From contig NZ_CP092483.1 of assembly GCF_022429625.1 (NCBI RefSeq), positions 1,860,001-1,924,000 of the forward strand: 64,000 bases of DNA, in the 5' to 3' direction. The notes beneath the pieces were generated by a model. It searched no databases and was not told the DNA's origin. It worked only from the letters and a program-made list of their open reading frames with translations. Below, one piece after another: positions 33,258 through 42,924 of the stretch. The position numbers and the translations under genes are program-made. The DNA is from Devosia lacusdianchii. Lineage in GTDB: Bacteria > Pseudomonadota > Alphaproteobacteria > Rhizobiales > Devosiaceae. Positions within the stretch are counted from its first letter, which is position 1, and every line of letters starts with the position of its first letter.

Positions 33258-34324
33258 TGGCCAAGATCGAACTGCAGGGCCTCGAAAAGGCCTATGGCAA
33301 TACCCGCGCCGTGCATGGCATCGACCTGACCATCGAGGATGGCGAGTTCGTCGTCTTCGTCGGTCCATCCGGCTGCGGCAAATCCACGACGCTGCGCATG
33401 ATTGCCGGCCTCGAGGATATTTCGGGCGGCAAGCTGCTGATCGGCGACGAGGTGGTCAACCAGCGCGAACCCAAGCAGCGCAACATCGCCATGGTCTTCC
33501 AGAACTACGCCATCTATCCGCATATGACCGTGGGTCAGAATATCGGCTTCGGGCTCTACACCTCCAAGCTCTCCAAGGCCGAAAAGCAAAAGCGCATCGA
33601 GGAGACAGGCAAGATCCTCGGTCTCGAAAAGCTGCTCGGCCGCCGTCCGGCAGCCCTGTCGGGTGGCCAGCGCCAGCGCGTCGCCATCGGCCGCGCCATG
33701 GTGCGCGACCCCGTGGCGTTCCTCTTCGACGAGCCGCTGTCCAACCTCGATGCCCAGTTGCGCTCGCAGATGCGCATGGAGATCAAGGGCCTGCACCGGC
33801 GCCTGGGCACCACGATCGTCTATGTGACGCATGACCAGGTTGAAGCCATGACCATGGCCGACAAAATCGTGGTGATGCGCGACGGCAATATCCTGCAAGT
33901 GGGATCGCCCACAGACCTCTACGAAAACCCGGTCGATGTGTTCACGGCGCGCTTCATCGGCAGCCCGTCGATGAACATGCTCGAGGGCAATATTGCTGGC
34001 GGCCTGCTTGGTGTTGAGGGCGTCACGGCCTCGGGCCTCAAGCTGCCGGCCCATGAGGGTAGGGTACTGGTCGGACTGCGCCCACATGATCTGAAGGTCG
34101 GCGACGCGACTGGCGCGGGCCTGTCGGCTTCGGGGATTGTGGAGGCCGTTGAACCGCTGGGATCCGAGACGCTGGTGCACGCGCAGATCGGCAAGACGCT
34201 GGTGACGGCGACCGCGCCGGGCCGCGTCGTGCCCGCCATCGGCAGCACCGTTTCGGTTCATGCCGATACCGGCGCGCTTTATCTGTTTGACGCAGCGAGC
34301 GAAAAGGCCCTGGGGCGCGCATGA
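33257..34324 (+). CDS. Sugar ABC transporter ATPase (UgpC/MalK-like)
   Basis: A 355-residue ATP-binding protein. Walker A is GPSGCGKST, the signature is LSGGQRQRVAIGRAM, Walker B is AFLFDEPLSNLD, and the switch His is in YVTHDQVEAM. The C-terminal third (from about residue 235) is the TOBE-type regulatory domain of MalK/UgpC proteins (VGLRPHDLKVGD). It overlaps the lyase stop codon by one base (TGATG) and the kinase start by four bases. It powers the two permeases of this operon. Confidence 0.93.
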   Translation: MAKIELQGLEKAYGNTRAVHGIDLTIEDGEFVVFVGPSGCGKSTTLRMIAGLEDISGGKLLIGDEVVNQREPKQRNIAMVFQNYAIYPHMTVGQNIGFGLYTSKLSKAEKQKRIEETGKILGLEKLLGRRPAALSGGQRQRVAIGRAMVRDPVAFLFDEPLSNLDAQLRSQMRMEIKGLHRRLGTTIVYVTHDQVEAMTMADKIVVMRDGNILQVGSPTDLYENPVDVFTARFIGSPSMNMLEGNIAGGLLGVEGVTASGLKLPAHEGRVLVGLRPHDLKVGDATGAGLSASGIVEAVEPLGSETLVHAQIGKTLVTATAPGRVVPAIGSTVSVHADTGALYLFDAASEKALGRA

Positions 34325-35220
34325 CTTCTTCGCCAAACAGGGCAGGGGCGGTACTGAGCCTCGGACGCATCTATTGCGACATGGTGTTTCGCGGGCTCGA
34401 CGACATGCCCCAGCTCGGTCGCGAGCTGTTTGCCCGCGATTTTGCCATCACGCCGGGCGGCGGCGCGCTGATCACCGCGGCGCATGTGGCGGCGCTAGGA
34501 CGGCCCTCGGCGCTGCTGGCCCGGTTCGGCACCGATCTGCTCTCAACCGCCATGGCTGGCCAGATCGACGCCCTGGGCCTCGATCTGCAATTCCTCGATC
34601 GCGACGAATTGGCCGGTCCGCAATTGACCGTGGTGATGGTCAACAACAACGACCGCGCCTTCCTCTCGCGCCGTGCCGGGCACGCCAGGCCGGCGAGTTT
34701 CGAAGCGGCGATCGCCTGGCCGCAGGCCGCGCATCTGCACATCGCCGAATATGCCACGCTGCACGAAATGACCGACGCCATCGCGGCTGCCAAACGGCAC
34801 GGGCTCACCGTGTCGCTCGACCCGAGCTGGGACGACGACCTGATCCGCGATCCCGCTTTTTTCGAGCGGGCTGCGGGCGTCGATATCTTCCTGCCCAATG
34901 CCGAGGAAGCGCAGGCCCTGACCGGCGAAACCGACCCGGCCGCCGCCATGTCCATTCTGGCGCGGCATTTCCCGCTCGTCGCACTCAAGCTGGGTGGTGA
35001 CGGCGCCATGGTCAGCGCCGGCGGCGAAACCCTGCGCCGGCCCAGCCCGCGTGTCGACGTTATCGACACGACCGGGGCCGGCGACGCCTTCAATGCCGGG
35101 TTCCTCCACACCTGGCTCAACGGCGCCGGCGCCGGAACCGCCCTTGCCGCCGCCATCGAAGCCGGCACCAGCTCGGTCCAGGCCTCCGGCGGTACCGGCA
35201 GCCTGCGCGCGGCCAGCTAG
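34321..35220 (+). CDS. PfkB-family carbohydrate kinase
   Basis: A 299-residue ribokinase-fold kinase. The N-terminal substrate loop (TPGGGALITAAHVAALGRPSAL) and the C-terminal signature VIDTTGAGDAFNAGFLHTW with the catalytic Asp and anion hole are clear; LDPSWDDDL and LPNAEEAQALTGE are typical middle motifs. Family members phosphorylate sugars, nucleosides or 2-keto-3-deoxygluconate. As the last gene of the transporter-lyase operon it probably phosphorylates the sugar or sugar acid released from the imported compound; which one is not shown by sequence. Confidence 0.9.
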   Translation: MTSSPNRAGAVLSLGRIYCDMVFRGLDDMPQLGRELFARDFAITPGGGALITAAHVAALGRPSALLARFGTDLLSTAMAGQIDALGLDLQFLDRDELAGPQLTVVMVNNNDRAFLSRRAGHARPASFEAAIAWPQAAHLHIAEYATLHEMTDAIAAAKRHGLTVSLDPSWDDDLIRDPAFFERAAGVDIFLPNAEEAQALTGETDPAAAMSILARHFPLVALKLGGDGAMVSAGGETLRRPSPRVDVIDTTGAGDAFNAGFLHTWLNGAGAGTALAAAIEAGTSSVQASGGTGSLRAAS

Positions 35221-35537
35221 GACGATTTGGACATCTGGTTGTGCCGAAACGCCGCCCGGCCCGGAGGCGTCGCGGTTTCACGGTAACGGGCGGCCTTTGA
35301 CTCGACCTTGTAGACAAATGGGAGGCAAAGGCCGCCCGTCACGAACCGCTCTTTGGGCAGGGTCCGGGTTCAGGCGGCACCATTATTGCAGGTCCGGCTG
35401 CCGAGTTTCCCCCCACTGGACGGGCGCCCCCATCCCACGGTCTCCCCACCCGGCTTTGCGTGAAGCCTGTGACTGGCAGGAATGGGGGCATGATGGCACG
35501 GGGTTTGGGGGCGGGGATAAGTTTGTGGCCTGCAGGC
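35221..35537. repeat. Gene-free region with a long inverted repeat
   Basis: A 14-bp perfect inverted repeat, ACGGGCGGCCTTTG (35286-35299) and CAAAGGCCGCCCGT (35336-35349), extendable by a few pairs with one mismatch, encloses 36 bases. It is 65 bases after the kinase stop codon. No T-run is present. The remainder (35350-35537) is GC-rich and shows no gene. It may end the transporter operon or be a small mobile palindrome. Confidence 0.5.
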
Positions 35538-35897
35538 TCAATCCGATGGCGGCGGCAGAGTATCGGTGCGCGAGCGGCGCAGCCCCGCTTCGGTGAGGTG
35601 AGCATAGCGCTCCTCGAAGGCGAGCGCGGCCGCCGTCAGCCGCGTCACCAGGATGGCGAAATCGGCCACGGTCAGCGGCCGCTCCAGATCGAGCCAGACG
35701 AAATGCGGAATATCGGGCGCGCGACGGAACAGACGATTGGCGGTGTGGATGATGCGATTGAGGCTGCGCAGCGACAGGTCGCCGACCATGCCGGACGGCT
35801 TGGCAACCCGCAGCACATAATTGAGTGCCGCCAGGTCTTTCGAGAAGCGATTATAGGCAGCGATGGCGCGAGGGCCGAGCTTGGGTTTGGCTTGCAT
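35538..35897 (-). CDS. Hypothetical protein, helical
   Basis: A 119-residue basic protein that I do not recognise. It looks largely helical (AIAAYNRFSKDLAALNYVLRVA, SLRSLNRIIHTANRLFRR) with no signal or membrane segment, and ends in a polar tail (RSRTDTLPPPSD). The start was placed at the ATG of MQAKPKL, with GGGGAA nine bases upstream; the open frame begins nine codons earlier at a TTG. Codon usage is normal for the genome. No functional link to neighbours is evident. Confidence 0.55.
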   Translation of the reverse strand: MQAKPKLGPRAIAAYNRFSKDLAALNYVLRVAKPSGMVGDLSLRSLNRIIHTANRLFRRAPDIPHFVWLDLERPLTVADFAILVTRLTAAALAFEERYAHLTEAGLRRSRTDTLPPPSD

Positions 35898-36116
35898 GCT
35901 GAGGTTCCCCAGTGAAACCGCCAAGCATAGACGCGAGGGATAGGGGCGGGGATAAACACCCGAGGCTGGCCGGACGCGCGTGATCCCGGCGCAGGCAGGC
36001 CCTCAAGCTGGGTGAGGTCGATGGGCGCGGAGATGGTTCCGGTCTGCGCGGCGCCTCAGGGCGGAAAGGTTCGGTGGACCAAGCCTGGCTTCAGCCCGCG
36101 CTGGGCCCGTCGTGTC

Positions 36117-36620
36117 CTAGCGGCAATGGCCGAGGATGGTGTCGACGACCTCGGCGAGGGGCCTGGTGGCGTCTATGCGAATGCCGTCTTTGGGCTGGTT
36201 CTTGCCGCTTTCATGCAGGGCGATGATCAGGGCGCGTTCTGCCGGCTCGGAGCCCCATTCGTTGACGCGCGTATCGATGCGGCGCTCCAGCGTTTCCCGG
36301 TCCAGTCGGAGCAGGAAGACGGCGTCCATCCGGTGGATGAACTTGTGCCAGTTGCGCGAGCCGCCGCAGAAGAAGGTCTTCTCGTGGGTCTTGTCGGCAA
36401 TGATGGCGAGGACCTGGTCGAGGTCCCAGATGTGGTGATCGCTGATGAAATCGAGATCGCCAGGCGGCGGCGTGAGACGCGCCCCGGTCTCCGGATCGCC
36501 CTGATAGGCCAGCACGCGATCGCCATGCACGACGTGATGGCCACGGCGCTCCAGCTCGGTGGCGATGGTGGTCTTCCCAGCGCCGGAGCTGCCTTCGATG
36601 AGGTAGTTTTTGATGGCCAT
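36117..36620 (-). CDS. P-loop nucleoside/small-molecule kinase-like protein
   Basis: A 167-residue P-loop protein: Walker A GSSGAGKTT at residues 10-18, then VVHGDRVLAYQGDP with the acidic residue seen in kinases, ISDHHIWDLDQV, FFCGGSRNW, and FLLRLDRETLERRID as the lid/arginine region. The size and order suit adenylate-kinase/shikimate-kinase-like or AAA_18 small kinases that act on nucleotides or metabolites. The substrate cannot be told. It is divergent from the next gene and not clearly part of an operon. Confidence 0.75.
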   Translation of the reverse strand: MAIKNYLIEGSSGAGKTTIATELERRGHHVVHGDRVLAYQGDPETGARLTPPPGDLDFISDHHIWDLDQVLAIIADKTHEKTFFCGGSRNWHKFIHRMDAVFLLRLDRETLERRIDTRVNEWGSEPAERALIIALHESGKNQPKDGIRIDATRPLAEVVDTILGHCR

Positions 36621-36726
36621 GTTTTGCTCCTAGCGGCGTTTGCCGGTGGCATCAACCGGCATCAAACCGGCGCGATCCGGTTGCCGGTGCATTGCTGCGC
36701 GGGCGCAACTCACCTATCTCCGCTGC

Positions 36727-37338
36727 ATGGCGCGCGCGAAAAAGGACGATAACGAACCCAGGCTGACCCGGGAGTGGCTGCTGCCAGCGGCTGCGACGCT
36801 GGGCTCGTCGGTGCGGGCCAAGGGCATCATGCTGGAGACCCGCGCAAAAATGCCGCTGGCGCTGCGCAAGGCGGTCGACGTCCGGGCCGGGGCGATTGTG
36901 CTCAGCATGCCCGAAAGCGCCGCAGCGGAGTTCGCCAATGCGGCTAGCATCGTGGAGACTGTGCTCGCTGGCGCCGAGGACCAGAAGGTCATCCCGCGCG
37001 AGATCGAGGATATTCTTGGCATCAAGACCGCCGAGAGGCATCGGTGGCTGAAGGACGGGCGGCTGATCAGCGCCGGCACGCGCACGATCAAGCTGCGCGG
37101 CCGGGCGCGCAAAATCACCTTCCATGTGTTCGACCCACGCCATGTGGAAGACCTGCTCGACAGCGGCGTGATCGACGACTGGCGCGAACAGGATGCCGAA
37201 ACGGCACGGGAAAACCGCCGCCGGGCGGCGTGGCAACGGAAGCTGGCGAAAGCGGGCAAGGCGGCACCGGAGGGTGACGGCGAGCGCGTGGAACTGGTGG
37301 GCTGGGCGGAGTTTGAGCGGGACGGGTTTCTGCGGTAG
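36727..37338 (+). CDS. Hypothetical protein with possible helix-turn-helix
   Basis: A 203-residue, charged protein of unknown function. A segment around residues 95-120 (IPREIEDILGIKTAERHRWLKDGRL) looks like a helix-turn-helix of MerR/excisionase type, followed by FHVFDPRHVEDLLD, again like a target-address domain, and a basic C-terminal helix (RENRRRAAWQRKLAKAGK). DNA binding is an inference from this pattern only. The ATG chosen (MARAKKDD) has no strong ribosome site; the upstream extension has no obvious reason to be coding. Confidence 0.55.
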   Translation: MARAKKDDNEPRLTREWLLPAAATLGSSVRAKGIMLETRAKMPLALRKAVDVRAGAIVLSMPESAAAEFANAASIVETVLAGAEDQKVIPREIEDILGIKTAERHRWLKDGRLISAGTRTIKLRGRARKITFHVFDPRHVEDLLDSGVIDDWREQDAETARENRRRAAWQRKLAKAGKAAPEGDGERVELVGWAEFERDGFLR

Positions 37339-37463
37339 GGCGCGTTGGACGGTGCTTGGTGTGGCTGTTGCCGCCCTCTACCTCATTACAATCACTACGT
37401 CATCTTCTCGCAGGCCGGGATCCATCCTGAGGCCCGCTCCCGTCATGAACTTGCAGCTTCAAT

Positions 37464-39080
37464 TTAGGCTCTACGCCTGTTGAGCTCGTTGAATGCGGAA
37501 ACCACGCTTTGTGACGTTGCTATATACGCTTCAGCGTTACTAGAGATGGCATTTACCTCTACGACACCCGCTGCCTGAGCTTCGACATAGAGCTCCCGTA
37601 TATCGTTTTCCAGCGCGACAGGTAGGGCCCGTTTAGATAGCTGAATGGCTGATAGTACGTCCATCGGCGTTTCAAAGCTTTTGAGAAGGTATCCCGATTC
37701 AATTGCGTGAATATTCAGCGCGTACTCTACCTTCGACCAAGCCTGCGCTCTCTGATCAACTTGCGAACCGTCAATCCTCGGCTCTAGCCTCTCAAACTCG
37801 TCTTGATCTGTCTTGGCATAGGTTGGAAGCCATGCCATCGCGTCTCTGAGCCATTTCAACTCTGCAAGCTTGGCAATGCCCTCAAGCGGCTTTTTGTTGC
37901 CTAGGACAAAATCGACGGTAGTCCTGTCAATGAGGCCGATCATTCCCTGAGTGACTCCTTGACCCGCCTTGGACTTTTTCAGTGCTTCCCCGCCAAACAA
38001 GACCGCTAGGTATGCTGAGGCTGCCGGTATTGTAGCACCAGGAATGGTCAGACCGGCGAGCGTGACTAGAACCGCTCCTCCTGCAAGCACGATCGCCGCG
38101 TTGCGAACTAGGCCCCCTACATAGGCGTGATACTTGTCAGGGCGGGATGAATCGCGAAGAGCAACTATTTCTTCTACGTGCGACTGGACTTGGGAGGATA
38201 CTGGAGCGGTAGGGTCTAGGAGAGCATAAGCTAACGCCTGCTCGTGATCGCGCAGCTCCTGGATTTCCTTCCCTGTCGCATCGAACTCATGTGCGTCCGT
38301 TAGCAGGGATTGACCATCCTCTGAGCACATGAGGAAGGCACCATGTAGTCCCAGAACGGCATCCGCGATGGAGTCCGGTTCGGTAGTGAGCGGGAACAAA
38401 TTGCTGTCGCTTTGCCGAGGATTGCGGGCGCGATCAACAAGCGACGACAGGATCAGCCCCTGCCCAAACAACCTGCCGAAGTCGATGTCTCGCACATCTT
38501 TGTCTATCAGACCTAGATAGTTTGCTATGGCGAGTTGAAGATGCGGCCAAACGCCATCTTCTCGCGCTAGGGACCTTTCAAGTTGCATGCATGCATCTAT
38601 GAGAGCGGGTTTCAACGCCACCAGGCGTTTCGTGTTGTCTGCTTTAGCAGTGCTAGTCGAAGAGAACGTTAGTTGGCCTTCTTCTAGGGTGAACTGGGGT
38701 CCCGGAACTTGATTGGGTAGCTTTCCTGGACCCTTTGTTGCAGACCTTCGCTCTTTTATCAGTCTGCGCCATAGGGTTCGCAATTCCTCATCGGACATGA
38801 AGCGGCCGGTCTCAGTAAGTTCCCAAACCCCGCGCTCCGGGTTCGTGACAACTCCTCCCCATTTTAGGTAGGTTCTCACCCAAGCCAAGTCGTATTGAAA
38901 CTTGGTTCTCCTGTCGTCACCATGGGGAACCGCGAGTGCTTCTTCCGTCAGTCCGAGAGCCGTGGCTACGCCTTCTTCAATTTCTACTATACTGGCTGCG
39001 CCGCCATTCGCCCTGATAACGGCTACCGTAGCGGGATAGTAATCTTCGCGCGGGGGTAAGCCTAACAATGATCGGTCCAC
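37464..39080 (-). CDS. Mrr-N winged-helix protein with central membrane segments (possible defence)
   Basis: A 538-residue orphan. The N-terminal part (about 15-95) fits the Mrr_N winged helix: YYPATVAVIRANGG, EIEEGVATALGLTEE, YDLAWVRTYLKWGGVV, GVWELTETG. Residues about 130-320 are not recognised. Two hydrophobic segments (NAAIVLAGGAVLVTLAGLTI and PAASAYLAVLFGG, about 327-365) are followed by a helical C-terminus. No Mrr catalytic nuclease domain is visible. GC is visibly lower than that of neighbours and rare codons are frequent, suggesting transfer. Start: GTG after GGAGGGAACG. Role in phage defence is only a guess from the domain. Confidence 0.7.
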   Translation of the reverse strand: MDRSLLGLPPREDYYPATVAVIRANGGAASIVEIEEGVATALGLTEEALAVPHGDDRRTKFQYDLAWVRTYLKWGGVVTNPERGVWELTETGRFMSDEELRTLWRRLIKERRSATKGPGKLPNQVPGPQFTLEEGQLTFSSTSTAKADNTKRLVALKPALIDACMQLERSLAREDGVWPHLQLAIANYLGLIDKDVRDIDFGRLFGQGLILSSLVDRARNPRQSDSNLFPLTTEPDSIADAVLGLHGAFLMCSEDGQSLLTDAHEFDATGKEIQELRDHEQALAYALLDPTAPVSSQVQSHVEEIVALRDSSRPDKYHAYVGGLVRNAAIVLAGGAVLVTLAGLTIPGATIPAASAYLAVLFGGEALKKSKAGQGVTQGMIGLIDRTTVDFVLGNKKPLEGIAKLAELKWLRDAMAWLPTYAKTDQDEFERLEPRIDGSQVDQRAQAWSKVEYALNIHAIESGYLLKSFETPMDVLSAIQLSKRALPVALENDIRELYVEAQAAGVVEVNAISSNAEAYIATSQSVVSAFNELNRRRA

Positions 39081-39099
39081 CGTTCCCTCCAACAACTAA

Positions 39100-39129
39100 A
39101 AGGTGGTCGCTACCCTGAGCGACCACCTT
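39100..39129 (-). terminator. Terminator hairpin after nrdJ
   Basis: A perfect 12-bp stem, AAGGTGGTCGCT-N6-AGCGACCACCTT, lies 70 bases after the nrdJ stop, with TTTT next to it on the minus strand. It most likely ends nrdJ transcription and insulates the following Mrr-N gene, whose start lies only 20 bases further on. Confidence 0.7.
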
Positions 39130-39198
39130 GAACTCCTCGCGCAACTCCGTGACGCCGCCCTGCAACTACTGTTGTTACTACTACGACGGCGGCTTACT

Positions 39199-42100
39199 TC
39201 AGCTACACCCAGTCGTCGTCCCGCACGTATCGCACTTCAGGCACGTGCCATTCCGCACCATGGTGAAGTTGTGGCACTCGGTGCACTGGTCGCCCGTGTA
39301 ACCCTTCATCTGCGCCTCGGCCCGCAGCAATCCCGCGTCCTTTGACGGCGGCGGGCTTGGGATCGGGTTCAGTTCGGCGGGAGCAAAAGCGGCCGGGGCG
39401 AGTTGGGTTTCCTGCTTGAGGGCCGTGGCGGAGCGGAGGGCTGTCACGGTGGAGGTCTGCATCGCCTGGACCGGGTTGACCAGATGGGTATCGCCCGAGA
39501 CGATCATCAGGTTCTTGTTGGCGACGCGGCCGCGGGTCATGCCGCGGGAGACAAAGCGCTCGGCGGGCACCGGGGCAGGGGCGGACGCAGCAGAGCCGCG
39601 CGCGCCTTGCTCCTCGGCAACGCCCTTGCCGAGCGAAGTCGGGCTATCGGGATTGACATGGGCGAGGTCATCCCGGTCGAGGTAGGAAACGGCCAGTTCG
39701 CGGAACACGTAGTCGAGGATCGACGTGGCGGACTTGATGCGATCATTGCCCATGACCATGCCTGCGGGCTCGAAGCGGGTGAAGGTGAAGGCCTCCACAT
39801 ACTCGTCCAGCGGCACGCCATATTGCAGGCCAAGCGAGATGGCGATGGCGAAATTGTTCATCATCGCGCGGAAGGCAGCGCCTTCCTTGTGCATGTCGAT
39901 GAAGATCTCGCCGAGGCGACCATCGTCATATTCGCCGGTGCGGACATAGACCTTGTGACCGCCGACGACGGCCTTCTGGGTATAGCCCTTGCGGCGATGC
40001 GGCATCTTTTCGCGGCTGCGGACTTCCACTTCGCGCTCGATGATGCGCTCGACGATCTTTTCGGCAATGGCGGGAACGCGGGCGGCGGCGTTCATGCTCA
40101 TCAACTCTTCGACGTGGTCCTCTTCGTCGTCTTCGTCAGCAGCGGCGAGGACAGAAGAATTCAGCGGCTGGGACAGCTTGGAGCCGTCGCGATAAAGCGC
40201 ATTGGCCTTGAGGGCCAGGCGCCAGGACAGCATGTAGGCCTCCTTGGCCTCTTCGACGGTGGCGTCGTTGGGCATGTTGATGGTCTTGGAGATCGCGCCC
40301 GAGATGAAGGGCTGCGCGGCAGCCATCATCAGGATGTGCGATTCAACCGACAGGTAACGCTTGCCGATCTTGCCGCAGGGGGTGGCGCAATCGAACACCG
40401 GCAGATGCTCATCCTTCAGGTGCGGGGCGCCTTCCAGCGTCATGGCACCGACGACGTGCAGGTTGGCGGCCTCGATGTCCTTCTTGGAGAAGCCGAGGAA
40501 CGGCAGCAGCTCGAAGGAGAAGTCGTTCATCTGCTCGTCGGTGACGCCCAGCGACTTGAGGAAATCGACGCCCAGTGTCCACTGGTTGAAGATGAACTTG
40601 ATGTCGAAGGCCGAGGCGGTCGCGGCATTGAGCGCAGCGATCTTGTCGTCGGTAAAGCCCTTGGCCTTGAGGGTCGAGGGATTGACGCCAGGGGCCTGGT
40701 TCAGGTTGCCATGGCCGACGGCATAGGCCTCCATTTCGGCAATGTCAGATTCCGAATAGCCCAGGGTGCGCAGAGCCGGGGGCACGGCGCGGTTGATGAT
40801 CTTGAAGTAACCGCCACCGGCGAGCTTCTTGAACTTGACCAGGGCGAAATCGGGCTCGATGCCGGTGGTGTCGCAATCCATGACCAGGCCGATCGTGCCG
40901 GTCGGGGCGATCACCGAAACCTGGGCATTGCGGTAGCCATGCTTCTCGCCGAGGGCGAGGGCATTGTCCCACGCCACCTTGGCGCGTTCGGAGAGGTTGG
41001 CATCGATCAGCGAGCCGTGGTCGAGCGGCACTGGGGTGATGCTGAGGGCTTCGTAGCCGGTCGCATTGCCATGGGCGGCGTTGCGATGGTTGCGGATGAC
41101 GCGCAGCATGTGCTTGGCGTTGCGCTTGTAATCCTTGAACGCGCCGAGCTCCTTGGCCATTTCGGCCGAGGTGGCGTAGCTGACGCCGGTCATGATGGCG
41201 GTGACGGCACCGGCAATGGCGCGGCCTTCGGCCGAGTCGTAGGGAATGCCCGAGGTCATGAGGAACCCGCCGATATTGGCATAGCCGATGCCGAGGGTGC
41301 GGTATTCGAACGAACGCTCGGCAATCGCCTTGGACGGGAACTGCGCCATCATCACCGAGATTTCGAGCACAATGGTCCAGAGGCGGACGGTGTGCTCATA
41401 GGCAGCGGTGTTGAACGAGCCGTCGGCATTGCGATAGGGCAGCAGGTTGACCGAAGCCAGGTTGCAGGCGGTGTCGTCGAGGAACATGTATTCCGAGCAG
41501 GGGTTCGATGCGTTGATCGGACCGGCCTCGGGGCTGGTGTGCCACTCGTTGATCGTGGTGTGGTACTGGATGCCGGGATCGGCCGAGGCCCAGGCGGCAT
41601 AACCGACCTGTTCCCACAAATCACGAGCCTTGAGGGTCTTGGTGACCTTGCCGGACTGACGCGCCTTGAGCTGCCAATCGCCGTCACCTTCGACGGCGCG
41701 CAGGAAGTCATCGGTGACGCGGACGGAATTGTTGGAATTCTGGCCGGACACGGTGAGGTAGGCTTCGCTGTCCCAATCGGTGTCGTAGACCGGGAATTCG
41801 ATATCGGTATAGCCCTGCTTGGCGAACTGGATGACGCGGAAAATGTAGTTCTCCGGCACCAGCGCCTTCTTGGCAGCGCGGACTTCGCGCTTGAGGGCGG
41901 GGTTCTTGGCCACGTCGAAGCAATCGTCGCCCGAACCTTCGCAGTTCACGGCGGCCTTCATGATGGCCTTGAGGTGCTTGCTGACGACCTTTGAGCCGGT
42001 CACGAGCGCGGCGACCTTCTGCTCCTCCTTGACCTTCCAGTTGATGTATTCTTCCACGTCGGGGTGATCGATATCGAGCACGACCATCTTGGCGGCGCGG

Positions 42101-42924
42101 CGGGTGGTGCCGCCCGACTTGATGGCGCCGGCAGCCCGGTCGCCGATCTTGAGGAAGCTCATCAGGCCGCTGGACTTACCGCCGCCCGAGAGTTTTTCGC
42201 CCGAGCCGCGAAGTGCGGAAAAGTTGGTGCCGGTGCCGGAGCCATACTTGAACAGGCGCGCTTCGCGAACCCAGAGGTCCATAATGCCGTTTTCGTTGAC
42301 CAGGTCGTCATTGACCGACTGAATGAAGCAGGCATGCGGCTGCGGATGCTCGTACGAGCTCTTGGACGAAACCAGCTTGTGAGTGAAGGGGTCGACATAG
42401 AAGTGGCCCTGGCCGGGGCCGTCAATGCCATAGGCCCAGTGCAGGCCGGTGTTGAACCATTGCGGGCTGTTGGGGGCAACGCGCTGGGTGGCGAGCATGT
42501 AGGCAAGCTCATCGCGGAAGGCGAGGGCGTCTTCTTCGGAGGCAAAATAGCCGCCCTTCCAGCCCCAATAGGTCCAGGTGCCGGCCAAGCGGTCGAACAC
42601 CTGGCGACTATCCATTTCCGAACCATACCGCTCGCCTTCCGGCAGCTTGGCGAGCGCCGCTTCGTCGGGGACGGAGCGCCACAGCCAGGACGGTACGGAG
42701 TTTTCTTCGACCTTCTTGAGGACCTTGGCGACGCCGGCCTTGCGGAAGTATTTCTGCGCGATGATATCGGCCGCGACCTGGCTCCAGGTCGAGGGGATGG
42801 CGATGTCTTCGAGTTTGAAGACCACCGAACCGTCGGGGTTACGAATCTCGCTCGTGGCCGAGCGGAATTCGATTGACCCATAACGGTCTTGGTTGGCGGT
42901 CGTGAACCGGCGTTCAATGCGCAT
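39199..42924 (-). CDS. nrdJ: Vitamin B12-dependent (class II) ribonucleotide reductase
   Basis: A 1241-residue adenosylcobalamin-dependent ribonucleotide reductase. Family features: N-terminal MRIERRFT and [25 protein letters not shown] (redox Cys), [15 protein letters not shown], the active-site region [18 protein letters not shown] with the radical-site Cys and Glu, and a C-terminal zinc ribbon ([13 protein letters not shown]). It makes deoxyribonucleotides with or without oxygen. The start was set at the conserved MRIERRF with GGGGAA upstream; ten extra codons lead to the first ATG. It is alone, with a 567-base gene-free region upstream and a terminator downstream. Confidence 0.96.
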   Translation of the reverse strand: MRIERRFTTANQDRYGSIEFRSATSEIRNPDGSVVFKLEDIAIPSTWSQVAADIIAQKYFRKAGVAKVLKKVEENSVPSWLWRSVPDEAALAKLPEGERYGSEMDSRQVFDRLAGTWTYWGWKGGYFASEEDALAFRDELAYMLATQRVAPNSPQWFNTGLHWAYGIDGPGQGHFYVDPFTHKLVSSKSSYEHPQPHACFIQSVNDDLVNENGIMDLWVREARLFKYGSGTGTNFSALRGSGEKLSGGGKSSGLMSFLKIGDRAAGAIKSGGTTRRAAKMVVLDIDHPDVEEYINWKVKEEQKVAALVTGSKVVSKHLKAIMKAAVNCEGSGDDCFDVAKNPALKREVRAAKKALVPENYIFRVIQFAKQGYTDIEFPVYDTDWDSEAYLTVSGQNSNNSVRVTDDFLRAVEGDGDWQLKARQSGKVTKTLKARDLWEQVGYAAWASADPGIQYHTTINEWHTSPEAGPINASNPCSEYMFLDDTACNLASVNLLPYRNADGSFNTAAYEHTVRLWTIVLEISVMMAQFPSKAIAERSFEYRTLGIGYANIGGFLMTSGIPYDSAEGRAIAGAVTAIMTGVSYATSAEMAKELGAFKDYKRNAKHMLRVIRNHRNAAHGNATGYEALSITPVPLDHGSLIDANLSERAKVAWDNALALGEKHGYRNAQVSVIAPTGTIGLVMDCDTTGIEPDFALVKFKKLAGGGYFKIINRAVPPALRTLGYSESDIAEMEAYAVGHGNLNQAPGVNPSTLKAKGFTDDKIAALNAATASAFDIKFIFNQWTLGVDFLKSLGVTDEQMNDFSFELLPFLGFSKKDIEAANLHVVGAMTLEGAPHLKDEHLPVFDCATPCGKIGKRYLSVESHILMMAAAQPFISGAISKTINMPNDATVEEAKEAYMLSWRLALKANALYRDGSKLSQPLNSSVLAAADEDDEEDHVEELMSMNAAARVPAIAEKIVERIIEREVEVRSREKMPHRRKGYTQKAVVGGHKVYVRTGEYDDGRLGEIFIDMHKEGAAFRAMMNNFAIAISLGLQYGVPLDEYVEAFTFTRFEPAGMVMGNDRIKSATSILDYVFRELAVSYLDRDDLAHVNPDSPTSLGKGVAEEQGARGSAASAPAPVPAERFVSRGMTRGRVANKNLMIVSGDTHLVNPVQAMQTSTVTALRSATALKQETQLAPAAFAPAELNPIPSPPPSKDAGLLRAEAQMKGYTGDQCTECHNFTMVRNGTCLKCDTCGTTTGCS

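Noticed and set aside
35221..36116. CRISPR-like or tRNA-like structure in the 35-36 kb gaps
   Set aside because: Only one inverted repeat pair is seen, with no repeat-spacer pattern, and no T-loop or acceptor stem pattern.
39403..41994. 863-codon plus-strand frame inside nrdJ
   Set aside because: It lies entirely antisense to a clearly identified ribonucleotide reductase and has the composition of a shadow frame.
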